The notes: generated by a model from the letters alone, not told the origin. DNA of 64,000 nt from Psychromonas aquimarina ATCC BAA-1526 (GCF_000428725.1 NZ_KE386791.1:62001-126000); one strand, 5' to 3'. Counted from the first letter of the stretch, positions 26,672 through 39,125 are shown. Numbers and translations are program-made.

Positions 26672-26678
26672 CAAAGGA

Positions 26679-29006
26679 TTAACGGTTTTCTAAACGGTTA
26701 TAATCAAACAAGCCGTAAGTGGTTGGATTTTTCTGCAGATGAGTTTGATGTAATAAATCACTGACTTTCCAAAAATCAGGATTAGTACGACGTACGCCGT
26801 AATCATCTAACAACTGATTATAACCTGCAGCATTATTAACCTGCTGTAACTGCTGCACAAAGTCTTTTTGCTGATGTTTATTTAGTTTGAAGATTATCTC
26901 CGGGTAACTGACTATCAAGCCTTTAAATACTTCTGCGCTGTCTAAATGAGGACGAGTGGTTTTCTTTTCGAACAGCAGTGTTGAAATATTACTGCGCTCG
27001 TTATGGCGGAGCAGAGTAAATAATTGCGGCATGTCATTTATATCTTCAACAATAATGAAGCTTGATTGTGCCAGCTGCTGCACAGCTGCATTCGGCAGCT
27101 TATTTAATCCCGTTAACGGCCCGTTAGTTATATCTAACCGGTATTGCTCTGCCGTTTTATAACGTTCTTTTAAATTATCAAATAACTCTTTTTTAGACTG
27201 GTCTGTCTTATATGTAACGCTGTTCTTTTGTTCGAAAAAGAAGCTGGTATCATCAATAAACTCCTCTAAATCTTCTGTTGATTCTAGATACCAGGATTCA
27301 ATTTCAGACTGACGTTGTTCTTTCGGCAGCAGGGTGATAAATGCTATTTCACTTTCAATACGCAAAAGGTCCATATACAGACGAGTAACAAGTTGATGGT
27401 GGATTGATCCGTACACATCATAGCCGGCAACTAAGAGATAATGGATCCGCTCTAACACTGGATAGTCGATGATCCAGGCTGTTTTTGGTGTTTGCCCCTG
27501 TAATCCACGTACCACTACGGCACTGTCGAAGTGTCTGAAAATAGTCAGAGACGCATTATTGTTATTTTTCCATAAACTATTAAAACCTAAATATTTATCA
27601 GGATCTTTTATCTGTCTTAAAATCTCTTTCTGGGCCGCGATATAAGCTTTTTCACGTTTGGCGAATTTTTTCCATGATTTTCGCGCACGGTGATTAGCAC
27701 TATAATCCGACGGCAGCGCTAAGTTGTCTGCTTGTTCATAGAAAAATTTATCGAAACCTTTACTTTTAATATTATCGGGATCGGTAAAAAACACCCAGAA
27801 TTTATCCTGGATAACATTAAGTGCAGTTTGACCTCGACACACTGGACCTTTAATAAAGCCCATAATAGTGAACTCTGCTTCATCAAGCATAAACTGGTAA
27901 CGTGCATCAGCTGGAATTGCAGCAAACACTTTAAAAGGGTTACTGCCGTTATCGTAATTCGGTAAAGATTCGACTGAGAAAGGGGCTTGATATAATAACT
28001 TATTCCAGCGAGTTAAACGTTGTTGATTTAATGCATAAGGCATGTGTGTTTTTGTTAATATCGTCGATGTAACTTGACGTAAACGATAATAAAACTGATC
28101 TCTATTGGGATTATCATAAGGACGGCGGCTGGCAATTTCTTTAACTGCTTCACCGGGGGGAGTCGTTGAGCGAACTAAACGGAAATACACAGGCAATTGT
28201 CCTTTTTTAACGGGCAGCTCAGAAAAGTAGAGGTGTCCAAGAAAAAGATGCTCGTATATATAACGATTAATCAGCTGGGATTTATGATCTGTGCCGTTAA
28301 ATACCTGCTCCCATTGATCTACCTCTTTCTGTAATGAACTGCTCAGCGGTTTTGGTTGAGCCATGGGAGAGCCTAATTTTATCCACTCGGTTAGGGTACT
28401 AAACTCACTCGACTGTAAGTTAGGTAAACCGTACGGCATACCGGCCAACGGGAAATCTTCCTGGTATTTCTTCACTGAATGGATATCTGGACACTGCTGC
28501 TCTCGATCTAAAGAAAAATCAAAATCCTTTTCAGATAATACTTCAACGTCAGGTAACGGATAAGCCATTTTTTGTGCAAGTAACTGCAGTAACACACTTT
28601 GTTCAAGATTAATTTCAGGAGTTTGGTCGCGCTCATTTAATACTGATTTATAACCTTTATCACGCCATTCTTGTGTATGTTGAGCGTCAATAAATAAACG
28701 AGTCGGTGCTGTCTCATGAAAACGCGTTGCATAAACTAATTCCGGTGAAAAGCCGCGTTCAATCCCTTCCGGCGAAGAGAGTTTTAACTGGCAGGGGGAA
28801 TCATAACATCCATGACAAACCACACAGCGTTTTTCGAGTATCGGTTTAACCTGGCTGTGGTAGTGCTGTGCAAGCGGATCCTGCTGTTCAACAATACGGT
28901 CTCGAGGTTTGGCAGGGCTGTGAACAACAGCGTCTTGTTTACCCCAGTCAGAACAAGCTGCTAAAAATAACGAAATAAATGCAAGAACAGTCAGCTGTAT
29001 CTTCAT
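26679..29006 (-). CDS. cti: Fatty acid cis/trans isomerase
   Basis: This 775-residue protein has a lipobox-like signal end (LFLAACSD) and, at residues 61-65, the cytochrome-c type haem site CVVCH inside CVVCHGCYDSPCQLKL, typical of Cti. The rest is the long periplasmic domain of the family (GSPMAQPKPLS; PYALNQQRLTRWNKLL; NPTTYGLFDYNR at the end). Cti converts cis-unsaturated acyl chains of membrane phospholipids to trans, stiffening the membrane under solvent, heat or salt stress. It works on existing lipids without new synthesis. It is found in Pseudomonas, Vibrio and other marine gammaproteobacteria. It lies upstream of, and in line with, the ClsC-like gene but about 190 bp away. Confidence 0.9.
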   Translation of the reverse strand: MKIQLTVLAFISLFLAACSDWGKQDAVVHSPAKPRDRIVEQQDPLAQHYHSQVKPILEKRCVVCHGCYDSPCQLKLSSPEGIERGFSPELVYATRFHETAPTRLFIDAQHTQEWRDKGYKSVLNERDQTPEINLEQSVLLQLLAQKMAYPLPDVEVLSEKDFDFSLDREQQCPDIHSVKKYQEDFPLAGMPYGLPNLQSSEFSTLTEWIKLGSPMAQPKPLSSSLQKEVDQWEQVFNGTDHKSQLINRYIYEHLFLGHLYFSELPVKKGQLPVYFRLVRSTTPPGEAVKEIASRRPYDNPNRDQFYYRLRQVTSTILTKTHMPYALNQQRLTRWNKLLYQAPFSVESLPNYDNGSNPFKVFAAIPADARYQFMLDEAEFTIMGFIKGPVCRGQTALNVIQDKFWVFFTDPDNIKSKGFDKFFYEQADNLALPSDYSANHRARKSWKKFAKREKAYIAAQKEILRQIKDPDKYLGFNSLWKNNNNASLTIFRHFDSAVVVRGLQGQTPKTAWIIDYPVLERIHYLLVAGYDVYGSIHHQLVTRLYMDLLRIESEIAFITLLPKEQRQSEIESWYLESTEDLEEFIDDTSFFFEQKNSVTYKTDQSKKELFDNLKERYKTAEQYRLDITNGPLTGLNKLPNAAVQQLAQSSFIIVEDINDMPQLFTLLRHNERSNISTLLFEKKTTRPHLDSAEVFKGLIVSYPEIIFKLNKHQQKDFVQQLQQVNNAAGYNQLLDDYGVRRTNPDFWKVSDLLHQTHLQKNPTTYGLFDYNRLENR

Positions 29007-29130
29007 TTTGATTTCCTTATCGTAATTAAGAATAGGAGCTAGATTAATTTCAGGTGAGGTTATTTACTTCTGAACATCATATAAATGTAGCACAACTCTT
29101 TTCTTGACCAGTATTATAAAGTCAGTTGAA

Positions 29131-29157
29131 TCTAACCGTTTGTAATTAACGGTTAGA
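29131..29157 (-). terminator. Hairpin after the LysE-family gene
   Basis: TCTAACCGTT and AACGGTTAGA pair perfectly across a seven-base loop, 14 bp beyond the stop of the exporter gene on its strand. The T-tract is weak. Confidence 0.55.
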
Positions 29158-29170
29158 TAGTTAAGCCTTT

Positions 29171-29779
29171 TTAAAAAGCGATGCGGGCGGCAACGGCTAA
29201 TAACGCCATGCCCGTTACTTTTTCAACAATGTGCACGTTACTGCGCAGTTTAGTCAGTATCGCTGACTGAGATAAAAGAAGAGCAGTCAGGCAGTACCAT
29301 AGAGTATCTATACCGCTGACGGTAGCGACTAAAATAACATTCTGCTCCCAGCCGGCCTGTGCATCAACAAACTGACTGAACAGAGCAAGAAAAAATATCG
29401 CCAGTTTGGGATTAAGGAAAGCGATCAGCAGACCTTCGCGAAAACTCTGTCTTTTTGATACTTTTGTCTCCTGTGTGATCATTTCAGCAAATGATGATTT
29501 GGATGTTAATGCTTTATAAGCCAGCCATAACAGTAAAAGCACACCTGCGTATTTAATCAGATTAAAAAGCCAGGGGGTGGATTCAATGATGACTGCCAGC
29601 CCGATTACGGTCAGTAATGCATACATAGCGACACCGATACCGTGAGCAATGCTGGTTAGAAACCCGTTAAAGCGTCCTCCGGAAACCGTGTGTTTTAATA
29701 CTATAATCAGGCTCGGCCCGGGAGTCATGGCTCCCATTAAACAAATAGCAGCCAGGGAAATCCATGCGCTCAATTCCAT
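29171..29779 (-). CDS. LysE/RhtB-family amino acid exporter
   Basis: This 202-residue protein has six predicted membrane helices. The family signature is at the N-terminus (LMGAMTPGPSLIIVLKHTVSGGRFNGFLTSIAHGIGV), and FREGLLIAFLNPKLAIFFLALFSQF is in the middle. RhtB-type proteins export amino acids or homoserine lactones. It lies downstream of a LysR gene in the same direction with an 80-bp gap, and that regulator may control it. Confidence 0.85.
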   Translation of the reverse strand: MELSAWISLAAICLMGAMTPGPSLIIVLKHTVSGGRFNGFLTSIAHGIGVAMYALLTVIGLAVIIESTPWLFNLIKYAGVLLLLWLAYKALTSKSSFAEMITQETKVSKRQSFREGLLIAFLNPKLAIFFLALFSQFVDAQAGWEQNVILVATVSGIDTLWYCLTALLLSQSAILTKLRSNVHIVEKVTGMALLAVAARIAF

Positions 29780-29859
29780 TATATTCTCCTGTTGAATCTT
29801 TATTGTAGAGTAGTCAGGCTATATTAGCGGAATCAAAGCATGAGCAAAAATCCTTATTT

Positions 29860-30795
29860 CTACTTGCTGGTATGAAGTAATTTCATGCCTTGGCTGATGG
29901 TTGTTTCGAGGTGTCCTTTAAGGTGCGGATAACATAACTCTCTAAACCATTTATGTTCGGCATTATGATGATGTTTAGCGTGCCATAGCAGATAATACTG
30001 CTGTGCTTCAATGTCAATTGGTAATGCCCGGATCTGCAGATCATAACGCTGCGCAAAATCCGCAGCTATATGCAGAGGTGTTGTCAGCATAGTGTCTGTC
30101 TGCAGCAGCAGTTCGACGGCGGACTGGAAAAAAGGCACGCAGGCAAATATTTTTCTGGATCGCCCGGCCGCGGCTAATGCTTTGTCGACCGGGCTGTCTT
30201 TGTCACCGCCTCCGCTGATTAATATATGCCGGGCGTTACAGTAATTGTCGATTGAGAGCTGATCCGTGCTCAGGGGATGAGAAGAACGAAACACGGCGAC
30301 CAGCTGATCTTCAGCCATCATTTTTCCGTGTATATTAGCAGGTATTGACTGGGCAATGGTTGATACCAGATCCAGATTATGCTCCGATAATTCAGCTAAC
30401 TGCTCTTTCTGCCATAGCAGGTATTCAATGCCGGCATGCGGCGCTTGACGCTCAATATTGTGACAAATCGCCGGCAGAACGGCCTGTGCCACATAATCAC
30501 TGGATGCAAAAGTAAATTTCCGCCGGCAGCTGCCGGGATCCATCACATTGGGTAGATAGAGGTTATCCAGCTGCAGCAGCAGTGAGGGCAGCTGCTGCAT
30601 CAGCTCTTCGCCCCTGCGGGTAAGTACAAAGTGATTACCTTCGCGGATAACAATCTGATCATGAAATGCATGACGAATTTGAGTTAATGTTTTACTCATC
30701 GCCGACTGAGTTACGTTTAAATCTTTCGCACTTTGAGTAAGGTTGCGGGTCTGCAGTATTGAAATAAGTGCAGGCAGTAACTTGTAGTTATTCAA
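29860..30795 (-). CDS. LysR-family transcriptional regulator
   Basis: This 311-residue protein has an N-terminal winged helix (LPALISILQTRNLTQSAKDLNVTQSAMSKTLTQIRHAFHDQIVIREG). Its ligand domain follows the NodD/MexT-like pattern (FTFASSDYVAQAVLPAI; VSTIAQSIPANIHGKMM). It is divergent from the short-chain dehydrogenase at 30968 across 172 bp and upstream of the LysE gene, so either could be its target. Confidence 0.86.
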   Translation of the reverse strand: MNNYKLLPALISILQTRNLTQSAKDLNVTQSAMSKTLTQIRHAFHDQIVIREGNHFVLTRRGEELMQQLPSLLLQLDNLYLPNVMDPGSCRRKFTFASSDYVAQAVLPAICHNIERQAPHAGIEYLLWQKEQLAELSEHNLDLVSTIAQSIPANIHGKMMAEDQLVAVFRSSHPLSTDQLSIDNYCNARHILISGGGDKDSPVDKALAAAGRSRKIFACVPFFQSAVELLLQTDTMLTTPLHIAADFAQRYDLQIRALPIDIEAQQYYLLWHAKHHHNAEHKWFRELCYPHLKGHLETTISQGMKLLHTSK

Positions 30796-30967
30796 TAGAA
30801 ACAGGCCGAAGTAGATAAACAGACTGTTATCTTAACGTAAAGTGTTTAGATGTTAAGCCGTCAGCGCTAAATTAAACTTTTTCTGATATAAAGCGCCGGT
30901 TAGATCTCAGTGTCATCTCTGCTGAAGCAGTAAAATGTATTAAATTAAATTTTATCAAAGGAATTTT

Positions 30968-31633
30968 ATGATTTTAATCACAGGTGCCAGCAGCGGCTTA
31001 GGTGCTGCACTGGCAAATTTGTATTATCTTGACGGCAAAGCGCTGCTGCTCAGTGGCCGTAATCAGCAGCGCCTTGAGCGGACTGCTGAAAAAATGTCTG
31101 ACCGGGTGAAGGTGCATCAGGCTGATCTTTGTCAGGCGCAGGACTGTGCCTCGTTACTGGATACTCTAGATCAAGTGCCGGATACGGTAATTCACTGTGC
31201 GGGCAGCGGTTATTTCGGACCTATCGAAGAGCAGGAACCGCAGGCAGTTAATAACCTGATCCAGAATAATGTTACTTCAACTATTTTCTTATTACGCGAA
31301 CTAGTCAGGCGTTATCGTGATCATAAGGTAAAAGTGGTGATTGTTATGTCGACAGCCGCCCTCGCTGGTAAAGCAGGGGAATCAACCTATTGTGCGGCCA
31401 AATGGGCTGTGCGGGGATTAGTGGAATCCGTCCGCTTAGAGCTGAAGGGCTGTCCGATGAAGCTGGTTGCGGTATATCCCGGCGGAATGGCTACCGATTT
31501 CTGGCAGAGCAGCGGCAAAGAGCTGGATACTTCTGAATTTATGAGTGCTGATGAAGCCGCCACTATGCTTAAACAGGCGCTGATTAGTACTGAGCATGGT
31601 TTTGTGTCAGATATTACCATTAACCGCGGCTAG
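30968..31633 (+). CDS. Short-chain dehydrogenase/reductase
   Basis: This 221-residue protein has the classical SDR layout: ITGASSGLG cofactor loop at the N-terminus, HCAGSG (NNAG position), the catalytic serine in VMSTAALAG, YCAAK (Tyr and Lys of YxxxK) and YPGGMATDF. It is an NAD(P)-dependent oxidoreductase of unknown substrate. AAAGGAATTTT precedes the ATG. Divergent to a LysR gene. Confidence 0.85.
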   Translation: MILITGASSGLGAALANLYYLDGKALLLSGRNQQRLERTAEKMSDRVKVHQADLCQAQDCASLLDTLDQVPDTVIHCAGSGYFGPIEEQEPQAVNNLIQNNVTSTIFLLRELVRRYRDHKVKVVIVMSTAALAGKAGESTYCAAKWAVRGLVESVRLELKGCPMKLVAVYPGGMATDFWQSSGKELDTSEFMSADEAATMLKQALISTEHGFVSDITINRG

Positions 31634-31840
31634 TTCTGTTTAAGCTGCCTGCTGCTTGTCATGCGCAGTCGACTCCGGTTGTGCATGACCGCAGTATCAT
31701 TTCCTTGTTCTAATAAGTTACTGATCTAAATCTACAATTGATAAAAGTTCCCGAGAGTAATAATGATCTTATTGTGACCTTCTACTATGCTCGTAGTAGC
31801 TTCTTATTCACATCGTTTTGAAGCGGGCATAGTGAATGTG

Positions 31841-31856
31841 TCAGGGGCTGTTTATA
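31841..31856. repeat. Solo MITE-end-like sequence
   Basis: TCAGGGGCTGTTTATA differs by two bases over the first 15 from the end of the MITE at 15564 (TTAGGGCCTGTTTAT). No second end is seen, so it may be a remnant or chance. Confidence 0.3.
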
Positions 31857-31913
31857 GTAAGTTAACCGGCTCGGCGTTAAATTATATAAGCTCAATGCAA
31901 TTTATCGGGGTGA

Positions 31914-34900
31914 ATGGTGAACAGGACTTTTCAGGATTTTAAAACCAGTATTCTACTCTTTGCTGTATTACTGCTCTGCTTTGCATCCGCCCCCGTTCCG
32001 GCTGGGGAGCCGCAGCTGCAGGCGAGCCCCCGAGAATTATTTACCTTAGAGGAGCGCCGCTGGCTGGCTGAACATCCCCAAATTCAAATTGCAGTCAATG
32101 ACTCCTGGCCGCCGATGGATTATCTGGATCAAAACGGCCGGCCTCAAGGTATCGGAGTTAGATTTATCAATGCCCTTAACAAACGTCTGGATAATCGACT
32201 GCAGATTATTTCCGGACCCTGGAAGCAGCTTTATGAAGGGGTTAAGAATAAAGAGATTGATGCCTTGATGGATTTCACACCAAGGCCTGACCGCGAGCCG
32301 TATTTCAATTTTACCGAAGCCTATATAAATGTTCCTCATGCACTGTTTGCCCGCAGCGATTACCCGTATTTGAGCGCTGTTAATGAATTAAACGCTAAAA
32401 AGGTCGGAGTGGAGCGCGGTTTTCACATTGTTAAGTTTCTGCATGACAGTTATCCAGATATTGATGTGACTGAGTACCGCTCGACTAGTGATGCACTTGA
32501 TGCAGTATCTAAAGGTGATGTAGATGCTTATATCGGTAATCGAGCTGTGGCTATGTATATCATCGAAAATGAACTGTTGACCAATGTTCGTCAGCACGCC
32601 AAGGCTGCCGAAACTTCATCAGTGAATGCGATTGCCGTTCGTAAAGACTGGCCTGTACTGCGCAATATTCTGAACAAGGCGCTGCAGAATATTTCTAAAA
32701 AAGAGAGAACAGAAATTCTGGATCTGAGAGGGCTTTCTGAATCTTCTTTGTCCAGTGTGATGTTAACCAATGCGGAACATAAGTGGCTTGAAGAGCACCC
32801 GGTTATTAATGTACATAATGAGAAAGACTGGGCACCGTTTAATTATTTTGATTATGACACCCCTCGTGGACTTTCTATCGATTATATGAATCTGTTAGCT
32901 GAAAAGCTCGGTATTGAGGTTAATTATCGGACCGGGCCCAGCTGGAGTGAGTTTCTGGATCTGATAAAAAACAAGAATCTTGATGTGATGCTCAATATAG
33001 TAAAAACTCAGGATCGTCAGAAGTATCTGCTGTTTACTGAGCCGTATATGAAAAACCCCAATGTTATTATCAGCCGCAGTGATAAACCCTTCGATAATAT
33101 TGATGATTTATACGGACGTACTGTTGCGTTCCCTAAAGGTTTCTTCTACGAGGAGGTACTTATCCGGAATTACCCGCAGATAAACCGTCTTGCTGTAGAA
33201 GATTCTCTGGCGTCGCTTAAAGCTGTTGCTTTGGGAAATGCTGATGCAGCTTTAGGTGAAGACGCGGTGGTACGCTACCTGATGAGTAAAAACCTTCTAT
33301 CTAATCTGTATATATCCGGTGAGGCGAATATTGGTAATCCGGATGTGGTTAATCTCAGGCTTGCAGTGCGTGATGACTGGCCGGTGCTTCACTCTATACT
33401 TTCTAAGGCAATGTCTCAGGTAACTCAGGAAGAGATGACCGCTATTCAGCAGCGCTGGCTGAGTGAAATGCTGACTTCAGCAAGCAAGAGCAGCGTCACA
33501 CAGGAGGATTCGGGCGAGTCAGTGCAGAATCTGCTGCTGTCTGTTTTTATTATTGTTGTTGTAATGCTGGCCGCACTGGCGCTGCTCAAGCTTTCTGGGC
33601 ACAGTATCAGCGACCGCATTTTTGCACGGCGTAATTTATCTATGCTGGTCGCTGTTCTGGTGACTGCATTTGTGTCGCTGGTCATTCTTGTTGCGCTTAA
33701 CGCCCTGGATCGTATGGACAAACAGCTGCGGGAGGGGCTGGGGGAAACGCTGCTGACAGTTAACAACTCAGTGAAGCAGTCAATCGAGCTCTGGGTGGAC
33801 AGCCGTTCCAGCGAGGCATACCGCATTGCTGATGATCCGCGTGTACTGCCGCTGCTGAAAGGACTTCTGGCGCTGCCTTTGAACACAGAGGTTTTACGAC
33901 ATAGTGCTGAGTTAAGAAAATTTCGCAGACTCTACGATCAGGATAATAAAAGAACAGGTGCGGTCGGTTTCTTTATTATTTCTCCCGACGGCAATAACCT
34001 GGCTTCCGAACGAGACACTAATCTCGGAGAATATAATCTGATTTTGGAGCAGCGTCCGGATCTGGCTGAACGGGTATTTAACGGCGAGAGCTTATTTATT
34101 CCTCCAGTCTTTTCCGATGTGCCTTTGAAGGATGCCACCGGGCGTATTGTTGCCGATGCACCTACCATGTTTTTTGCAACTCCGCTGCGCGGCTTATCAG
34201 GAAATGTTATTGCAGTGCTGGCATTGCGTTTTGATCCCGTTGAATATTTTTCTCATATTGCCAGTGCCGGCAGAGTAGGTGAAAGCGGCGAGACCTATGT
34301 TTTTGATCGCGAAGCCCGGCTTATCACTAAGCTGCGTTTTGCTGACCGGCTGTTGTCCATTACCGAGCTCTATCGTGAAGGTGCGCAGCTGCTGAGTTTA
34401 CGTATTCGCGATCCCGGCGGCAATTTAGCTGAGGGCTACCGTCCGCAGAGCAGGCGTTCCGAGTGGCCTCTGACTCTGGCCGCTGAACAGGCGCACAGCG
34501 GCCGCCATGGCGTAAATACATCGGGTTATAATAACTACCTTGGTGAGCCCGTTATGGGGGCATGGAGCTGGTCCGAAGAGCTGGGTATCGGGCTGGTAAC
34601 TGAGATTGATCTTTCCGAATCACTGCAGCCGTATCACAGCATGAAGGTTCTGGTGCTGGGGGCGCTTGGCGGCATTACGTTTATTGCACTGCTGCTGACC
34701 GCGGTAACGGTATGGCTCGGTGAAAAAGCCAGAAGCAGTCTGACAGTTCTGGTCCAGGATCGTACTGAAAAACTGCGCAAAGTGGTACAGGCAGTGGAGC
34801 AGAGCCCGCTGTGTGTGGTTATCACGGATATTAACGGAACCATCGAACATGTTAATCCTACATTCACTCGTGTTACAGAGTATGAGGCAGATGAAGTGAT

Positions 34901-37900
34901 CGGTAAGAACCCTAGTATTCTGAAAAGCGGTGAGACGTCCTCTGAACAGTATGCAGATCTGTGGAAGACCGTTCTTGCCGGCAATGTCTGGCGCGGCGAG
35001 ATCCTCAACCGCAAGAAGAACGGCGCTCTCTACTGGGGATCAACCTCCATCGCCCCGGTTACTGATGAAGCGGGAAAAGTAACTCATTTTGTGGCAATGA
35101 CTGAAGATATTACCCAGGCAAAAAAAGTGAAGCTGGCCCTGAAGGAGGTTCAGGAACGTAATGAGCTGATTCTCGACTCAGCCGGTGAAGGAATTTTCGG
35201 TCTGGATACGGCCGGGCAGGTAACATTTAATAACTGTGCCGCAGCAGATATGCTGGGTTATGACCTCAAGGAGCTTATTGGCGTTTCTATGCATGAGGCT
35301 GTTCATTATGCCTACAGCGATGGAAGTTACTATGACGAAGTTGACAGCCCTATGAGTGCGGTGCTGCTTGATGGTGCTGTACATCAGATAGATAATGAAG
35401 TGTTATGGCGGAAAGACGGTTCGTTTTTCTCAGTAGAATATACTGCTACCCCGATCAGCCACGACGGGGATATTGTCGGTGCAGTGGTGGTGTTCCGCGA
35501 TATCAGCGCCCGGCTGCTTGCGGAGGCACAGGTTAATGCAAGTATGGAACGTTTTCGAGTCTTGTTTGATAAAGCTGCGGATGCCTACTTTATTCTTGAT
35601 GGAGAAAAATTCGTCGACTGTAACCAGGCCGCTGTTGATCTGCTGCGTTTTCGTGATAAGGAAGAGCTGCTGGGACGTACTCCTGCACAGTTTTCTCCTG
35701 AGTTTCAACCGGACGGGAGCCATTCGGAGAAGAAGCGTGCCGAGATGGTTTTTTCTGCATATGTTAACGGCGGGCATCACTTTGACTGGATCCATTGTAA
35801 TAAAGAAGGTAAAGAGTTTCCGGTAGAGGTAACACTGACCCCAATTGAAGTGAATGAAAAATCAGTAATGCTGGCGGCCTGGCATGATCTTACTGAAAGG
35901 TATGAGTCAGAAGAGCAGATAAAACGCATCAATTTCCTTAGTGATCTTGCCCTTGAGCTGACTCACAGCGGCTACTGGCATATTGACTATAACGAGCCGG
36001 ATTATTATTGTCAGTCAGAGCGCGCCGCCAAAATTCTCGGCGAGCCGCTTAGAGCGGACGGCCGTTATCATCTTCAGGATGAATGGTTTGCACGTATGAT
36101 AGAAGCAGATGCAGAAACCGCCGCCAAGACACAGGAACGTTATCAGAGGGTGACGGAAGGTAAATACAGCAGTTTTGATTCGGTTTTTGCTTACCGGCGT
36201 CCCGTTGACGGCAATATTGTCTGGATTCATTCCGCCGGTAAGGTTGTGCATGATGAATGCGGCAATATTCGTTATATGTATGGTGCCCACCAGGATATTA
36301 CCGAGCAGAAGCTGTCTCAAGCTGCGCTTGCCAGCGAGCGTGAGCAGCTTCAGGCAATTCTGGATTCCAGTCCGGTAGGTGTGAGTATCAGTATCGATTC
36401 CGTTCTTAAGCTAACTAATCCGCGTTTTTCTGAGCTTTTCTGTCTTGGTAAAGGCTCCAATATGATGGATGCTTATGTTGATCAGAAAGATAAAGAAAAG
36501 ATGCTGTCTGTGATGCACAACCTGGGGACTGTTAATAATTATGAACTGCAGGCCTACGGTGCGGATCAAAAAACGCGGGATTTTATGGTTACCTATCAGC
36601 CGATTGATTATCAGGGAAAGCAGGGTTATCTGGGCTGGCAGGTTGATATTACCGATCTGAAAGCCATTCAGAATGAATTGATCCAGGCAAAAGCACTAGC
36701 TGAAGAGGCAACGAAGGCTAAATCGGACTTTCTTGCCAATATGTCCCATGAGATCCGTACACCGATGAATGCCATTATCGGCATGTCGCATTTAGCTTTG
36801 CAGACGGATCTTAATGTCAAACAGCGTAACTATGTTGAGAAGGTGCACCTTTCCGGAGAGGCACTGCTCGGTATTATCAATGACATTCTCGACTTTTCTA
36901 AGATTGAGGCCGGCAAACTGGATATAGAAAACATAAATTTCCGCCTCGAAGATGTGTTTAATAATATCGCCAGCCTGGTTGGCCTGAAGACTGAAGAGAA
37001 GGGCATAGAATTTATGTTCAGCTTATCAGCGGATGCCCCCAGTGCACTGATCGGCGATCCGCTCCGACTTGGACAGATTTTGACCAATCTAAGCAACAAT
37101 GCGGTGAAGTTCACTGATTCAGGCGGGGAGATCGTGATTGCCATTGATGTAGTTGAGCAGGATGCTCAGCAGGTTAAATTACATTTTTCAGTGCATGACA
37201 GCGGTATCGGTATGACCACGGAGCAGCAGTCTAAACTCTTCCAGTCTTTTAGTCAGGCAGACAGCTCGACCACCAGAAAATACGGCGGCACGGGGCTGGG
37301 TCTGGCTATCTGTAAAAATCTAACGGAGCTTATGCTCGGAGAGATCTGGGTTGAAAGTGAGCAGGGGCTCGGCAGTACTTTTCACTTTACCGTGCAGCTG
37401 GGGAAACAGCAGGGAGTAGAGCCGGCACGCCGCTCTGTGGAGACAGAGCTGGACTCGTTGAGGGTTTTAATTGTAGATGACAATGCATCTGCCCGGGAGA
37501 TTTTGAGCTCGATGCTGAGCAGTTTCAGTCTGCGTGTGGATCAGGCCGCTGACGGTGACAGGGCGGTTACTCTGCTGGAAGGTGCTGACCAAAGCGATCC
37601 TTACCAGCTGGTATTAATGGACTGGAAGATGCCGGGAATGGACGGCGTCGAAACTACCCGCGCTATTCAGTCAAATCCTAACCTGAATACAATACCTGCG
37701 GTAATTATGGTTACGGCTTATGGGCATGAAGGAGCATCCCGGGCAACGGAAGGTGTCAGTCTAGCAGGTTTCCTCAGCAAGCCGGTTACACCCTCTACTC
37801 TCTATGATGCAATTATGGTTGCGCTGGGCCGAGAGGTCAGTAGTGAGAAGCGTAGCGCTAATCGTCAGGAGAAGCAGAATAATGATATCGCCCGGCTGCG

Positions 37901-39125
37901 CGGTGCTAAAATACTGCTGGTGGAGGATAATGAGATCAATCAGGAGCTGGCGTTAGATTTACTCACCAGCAACGGGATTATAACGCAGGTTGCTAACAAC
38001 GGGCAGGAGGCGCTTGAGATTCTGGAAAGAGAGAATTTTGACGGGGTTCTGATGGATTGTCAGATGCCGGTGATGGACGGTTATGAGGCGACCCGTAAGA
38101 TCCGGCTTAAAAAATGTTTCACAGGTCTGCCGATATTAGCGATGACGGCAAATGCCATGGCTGGCGATCGGGATAAGGTGCTTGAGGCGGGCATGAACGA
38201 TCATATTGCCAAGCCTATTAATGTTAATGATATGTTCCAGATAATGGCGAAATGGATCACGCCTGCAAATCCAGCTGCTGAAGCTGCGGTTAAGCAGGAG
38301 GAAGCGGTTGATATCCCCGAACTGGACGGTATTAATACCGAAGCTGGTCTGGCCCGTACTTTAAAGAACAGTAAACTTTATATCAAACTGCTGCGTAAAA
38401 CTGCGTTAAACTACAACCGTTTTATGGATGAGTTTGACGAAGCTGCGGCTGCTGCTGACTGGGAGCTGGCGCAGCGCCTGGCGCACACTTTAAAAGGTGT
38501 TGCCGGCAATATCGGAGCAGAGTCACTGCAGGCTGCATGCGCTGTGCTGGAGGCTCAGGCCAAAGATAAACAGGCCGGCAGCAGTGAACGCCGGGTGATG
38601 GAAACGGAGCTGCAGCGGGTTCTTCATTCACTTGCATCTCTGCCCGTGGCCACTGATGAGAGGGCTGCACAGGAGATAGATATTGAAGCGGTTAACGAAG
38701 TGCTGACAACAATGGCAAAGCAGCTTGAAGACTACGATACCGCCGCCCAGGATACATTAGACGATAATCGTTCACTGCTCTCAGGGGGAGCTCTGGGGAC
38801 TCTAGCTAAAGCTGTTGAGAAGGCTTTAGCTGATTATGACTTTGAAGAAGCACAGGCAGTGGTGGTTAAGATGCAGGAAGCTGTGTCGCAGAAAAATAGT
38901 GTTGATAAGCAGAAATTAGCCGGGGTGGTGCTGCGTTTTGCTGAGCTGCTTATGGATAACAACGCCAGTGCACTTGATGTGATTGAAAGTGAGGGCGAAT
39001 TTATTGGTGCTTGTGGATACTCAGTTGAACTTAAAGAAATTAATAATGCGCTCAATGAATATGATTTTGATCTGGCGATGGTCAGCCTTAAACAAATCGC
39101 CGCTCAAGCCGGTATTGTTTTATAA
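31914..39125 (+). CDS. Giant hybrid sensor histidine kinase (two binding-protein sensors, Cache, PAS array, two receivers, HPt)
   Basis: 2403 residues. In order: signal peptide; two family 3 binding-protein domains (~45-265 and ~285-520, each starting [11 protein letters not shown]- or [12 protein letters not shown]-like); membrane helices near 540-560 and 575-598; an extracytoplasmic Cache-like domain (~610-905); and a helix near 912-935. Then come about five PAS domains (~945-1575), HisKA with [16 protein letters not shown] (His near 1610), and HATPase ([12 protein letters not shown]). Receiver 1 (VLIVDDN, phosphoacceptor in [12 protein letters not shown]), receiver 2 ([23 protein letters not shown]) and an HPt domain ([13 protein letters not shown]) close it. 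It should run an internal His-Asp-His-Asp relay in answer to periplasmic ligands. The ATG at 31914 (or GTG at 31917) is the start. An HD-GYP regulator follows 39 bp downstream and is the likely output. Confidence 0.9.
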   Translation: MVNRTFQDFKTSILLFAVLLLCFASAPVPAGEPQLQASPRELFTLEERRWLAEHPQIQIAVNDSWPPMDYLDQNGRPQGIGVRFINALNKRLDNRLQIISGPWKQLYEGVKNKEIDALMDFTPRPDREPYFNFTEAYINVPHALFARSDYPYLSAVNELNAKKVGVERGFHIVKFLHDSYPDIDVTEYRSTSDALDAVSKGDVDAYIGNRAVAMYIIENELLTNVRQHAKAAETSSVNAIAVRKDWPVLRNILNKALQNISKKERTEILDLRGLSESSLSSVMLTNAEHKWLEEHPVINVHNEKDWAPFNYFDYDTPRGLSIDYMNLLAEKLGIEVNYRTGPSWSEFLDLIKNKNLDVMLNIVKTQDRQKYLLFTEPYMKNPNVIISRSDKPFDNIDDLYGRTVAFPKGFFYEEVLIRNYPQINRLAVEDSLASLKAVALGNADAALGEDAVVRYLMSKNLLSNLYISGEANIGNPDVVNLRLAVRDDWPVLHSILSKAMSQVTQEEMTAIQQRWLSEMLTSASKSSVTQEDSGESVQNLLLSVFIIVVVMLAALALLKLSGHSISDRIFARRNLSMLVAVLVTAFVSLVILVALNALDRMDKQLREGLGETLLTVNNSVKQSIELWVDSRSSEAYRIADDPRVLPLLKGLLALPLNTEVLRHSAELRKFRRLYDQDNKRTGAVGFFIISPDGNNLASERDTNLGEYNLILEQRPDLAERVFNGESLFIPPVFSDVPLKDATGRIVADAPTMFFATPLRGLSGNVIAVLALRFDPVEYFSHIASAGRVGESGETYVFDREARLITKLRFADRLLSITELYREGAQLLSLRIRDPGGNLAEGYRPQSRRSEWPLTLAAEQAHSGRHGVNTSGYNNYLGEPVMGAWSWSEELGIGLVTEIDLSESLQPYHSMKVLVLGALGGITFIALLLTAVTVWLGEKARSSLTVLVQDRTEKLRKVVQAVEQSPLCVVITDINGTIEHVNPTFTRVTEYEADEVIGKNPSILKSGETSSEQYADLWKTVLAGNVWRGEILNRKKNGALYWGSTSIAPVTDEAGKVTHFVAMTEDITQAKKVKLALKEVQERNELILDSAGEGIFGLDTAGQVTFNNCAAADMLGYDLKELIGVSMHEAVHYAYSDGSYYDEVDSPMSAVLLDGAVHQIDNEVLWRKDGSFFSVEYTATPISHDGDIVGAVVVFRDISARLLAEAQVNASMERFRVLFDKAADAYFILDGEKFVDCNQAAVDLLRFRDKEELLGRTPAQFSPEFQPDGSHSEKKRAEMVFSAYVNGGHHFDWIHCNKEGKEFPVEVTLTPIEVNEKSVMLAAWHDLTERYESEEQIKRINFLSDLALELTHSGYWHIDYNEPDYYCQSERAAKILGEPLRADGRYHLQDEWFARMIEADAETAAKTQERYQRVTEGKYSSFDSVFAYRRPVDGNIVWIHSAGKVVHDECGNIRYMYGAHQDITEQKLSQAALASEREQLQAILDSSPVGVSISIDSVLKLTNPRFSELFCLGKGSNMMDAYVDQKDKEKMLSVMHNLGTVNNYELQAYGADQKTRDFMVTYQPIDYQGKQGYLGWQVDITDLKAIQNELIQAKALAEEATKAKSDFLANMSHEIRTPMNAIIGMSHLALQTDLNVKQRNYVEKVHLSGEALLGIINDILDFSKIEAGKLDIENINFRLEDVFNNIASLVGLKTEEKGIEFMFSLSADAPSALIGDPLRLGQILTNLSNNAVKFTDSGGEIVIAIDVVEQDAQQVKLHFSVHDSGIGMTTEQQSKLFQSFSQADSSTTRKYGGTGLGLAICKNLTELMLGEIWVESEQGLGSTFHFTVQLGKQQGVEPARRSVETELDSLRVLIVDDNASAREILSSMLSSFSLRVDQAADGDRAVTLLEGADQSDPYQLVLMDWKMPGMDGVETTRAIQSNPNLNTIPAVIMVTAYGHEGASRATEGVSLAGFLSKPVTPSTLYDAIMVALGREVSSEKRSANRQEKQNNDIARLRGAKILLVEDNEINQELALDLLTSNGIITQVANNGQEALEILERENFDGVLMDCQMPVMDGYEATRKIRLKKCFTGLPILAMTANAMAGDRDKVLEAGMNDHIAKPINVNDMFQIMAKWITPANPAAEAAVKQEEAVDIPELDGINTEAGLARTLKNSKLYIKLLRKTALNYNRFMDEFDEAAAAADWELAQRLAHTLKGVAGNIGAESLQAACAVLEAQAKDKQAGSSERRVMETELQRVLHSLASLPVATDERAAQEIDIEAVNEVLTTMAKQLEDYDTAAQDTLDDNRSLLSGGALGTLAKAVEKALADYDFEEAQAVVVKMQEAVSQKNSVDKQKLAGVVLRFAELLMDNNASALDVIESEGEFIGACGYSVELKEINNALNEYDFDLAMVSLKQIAAQAGIVL

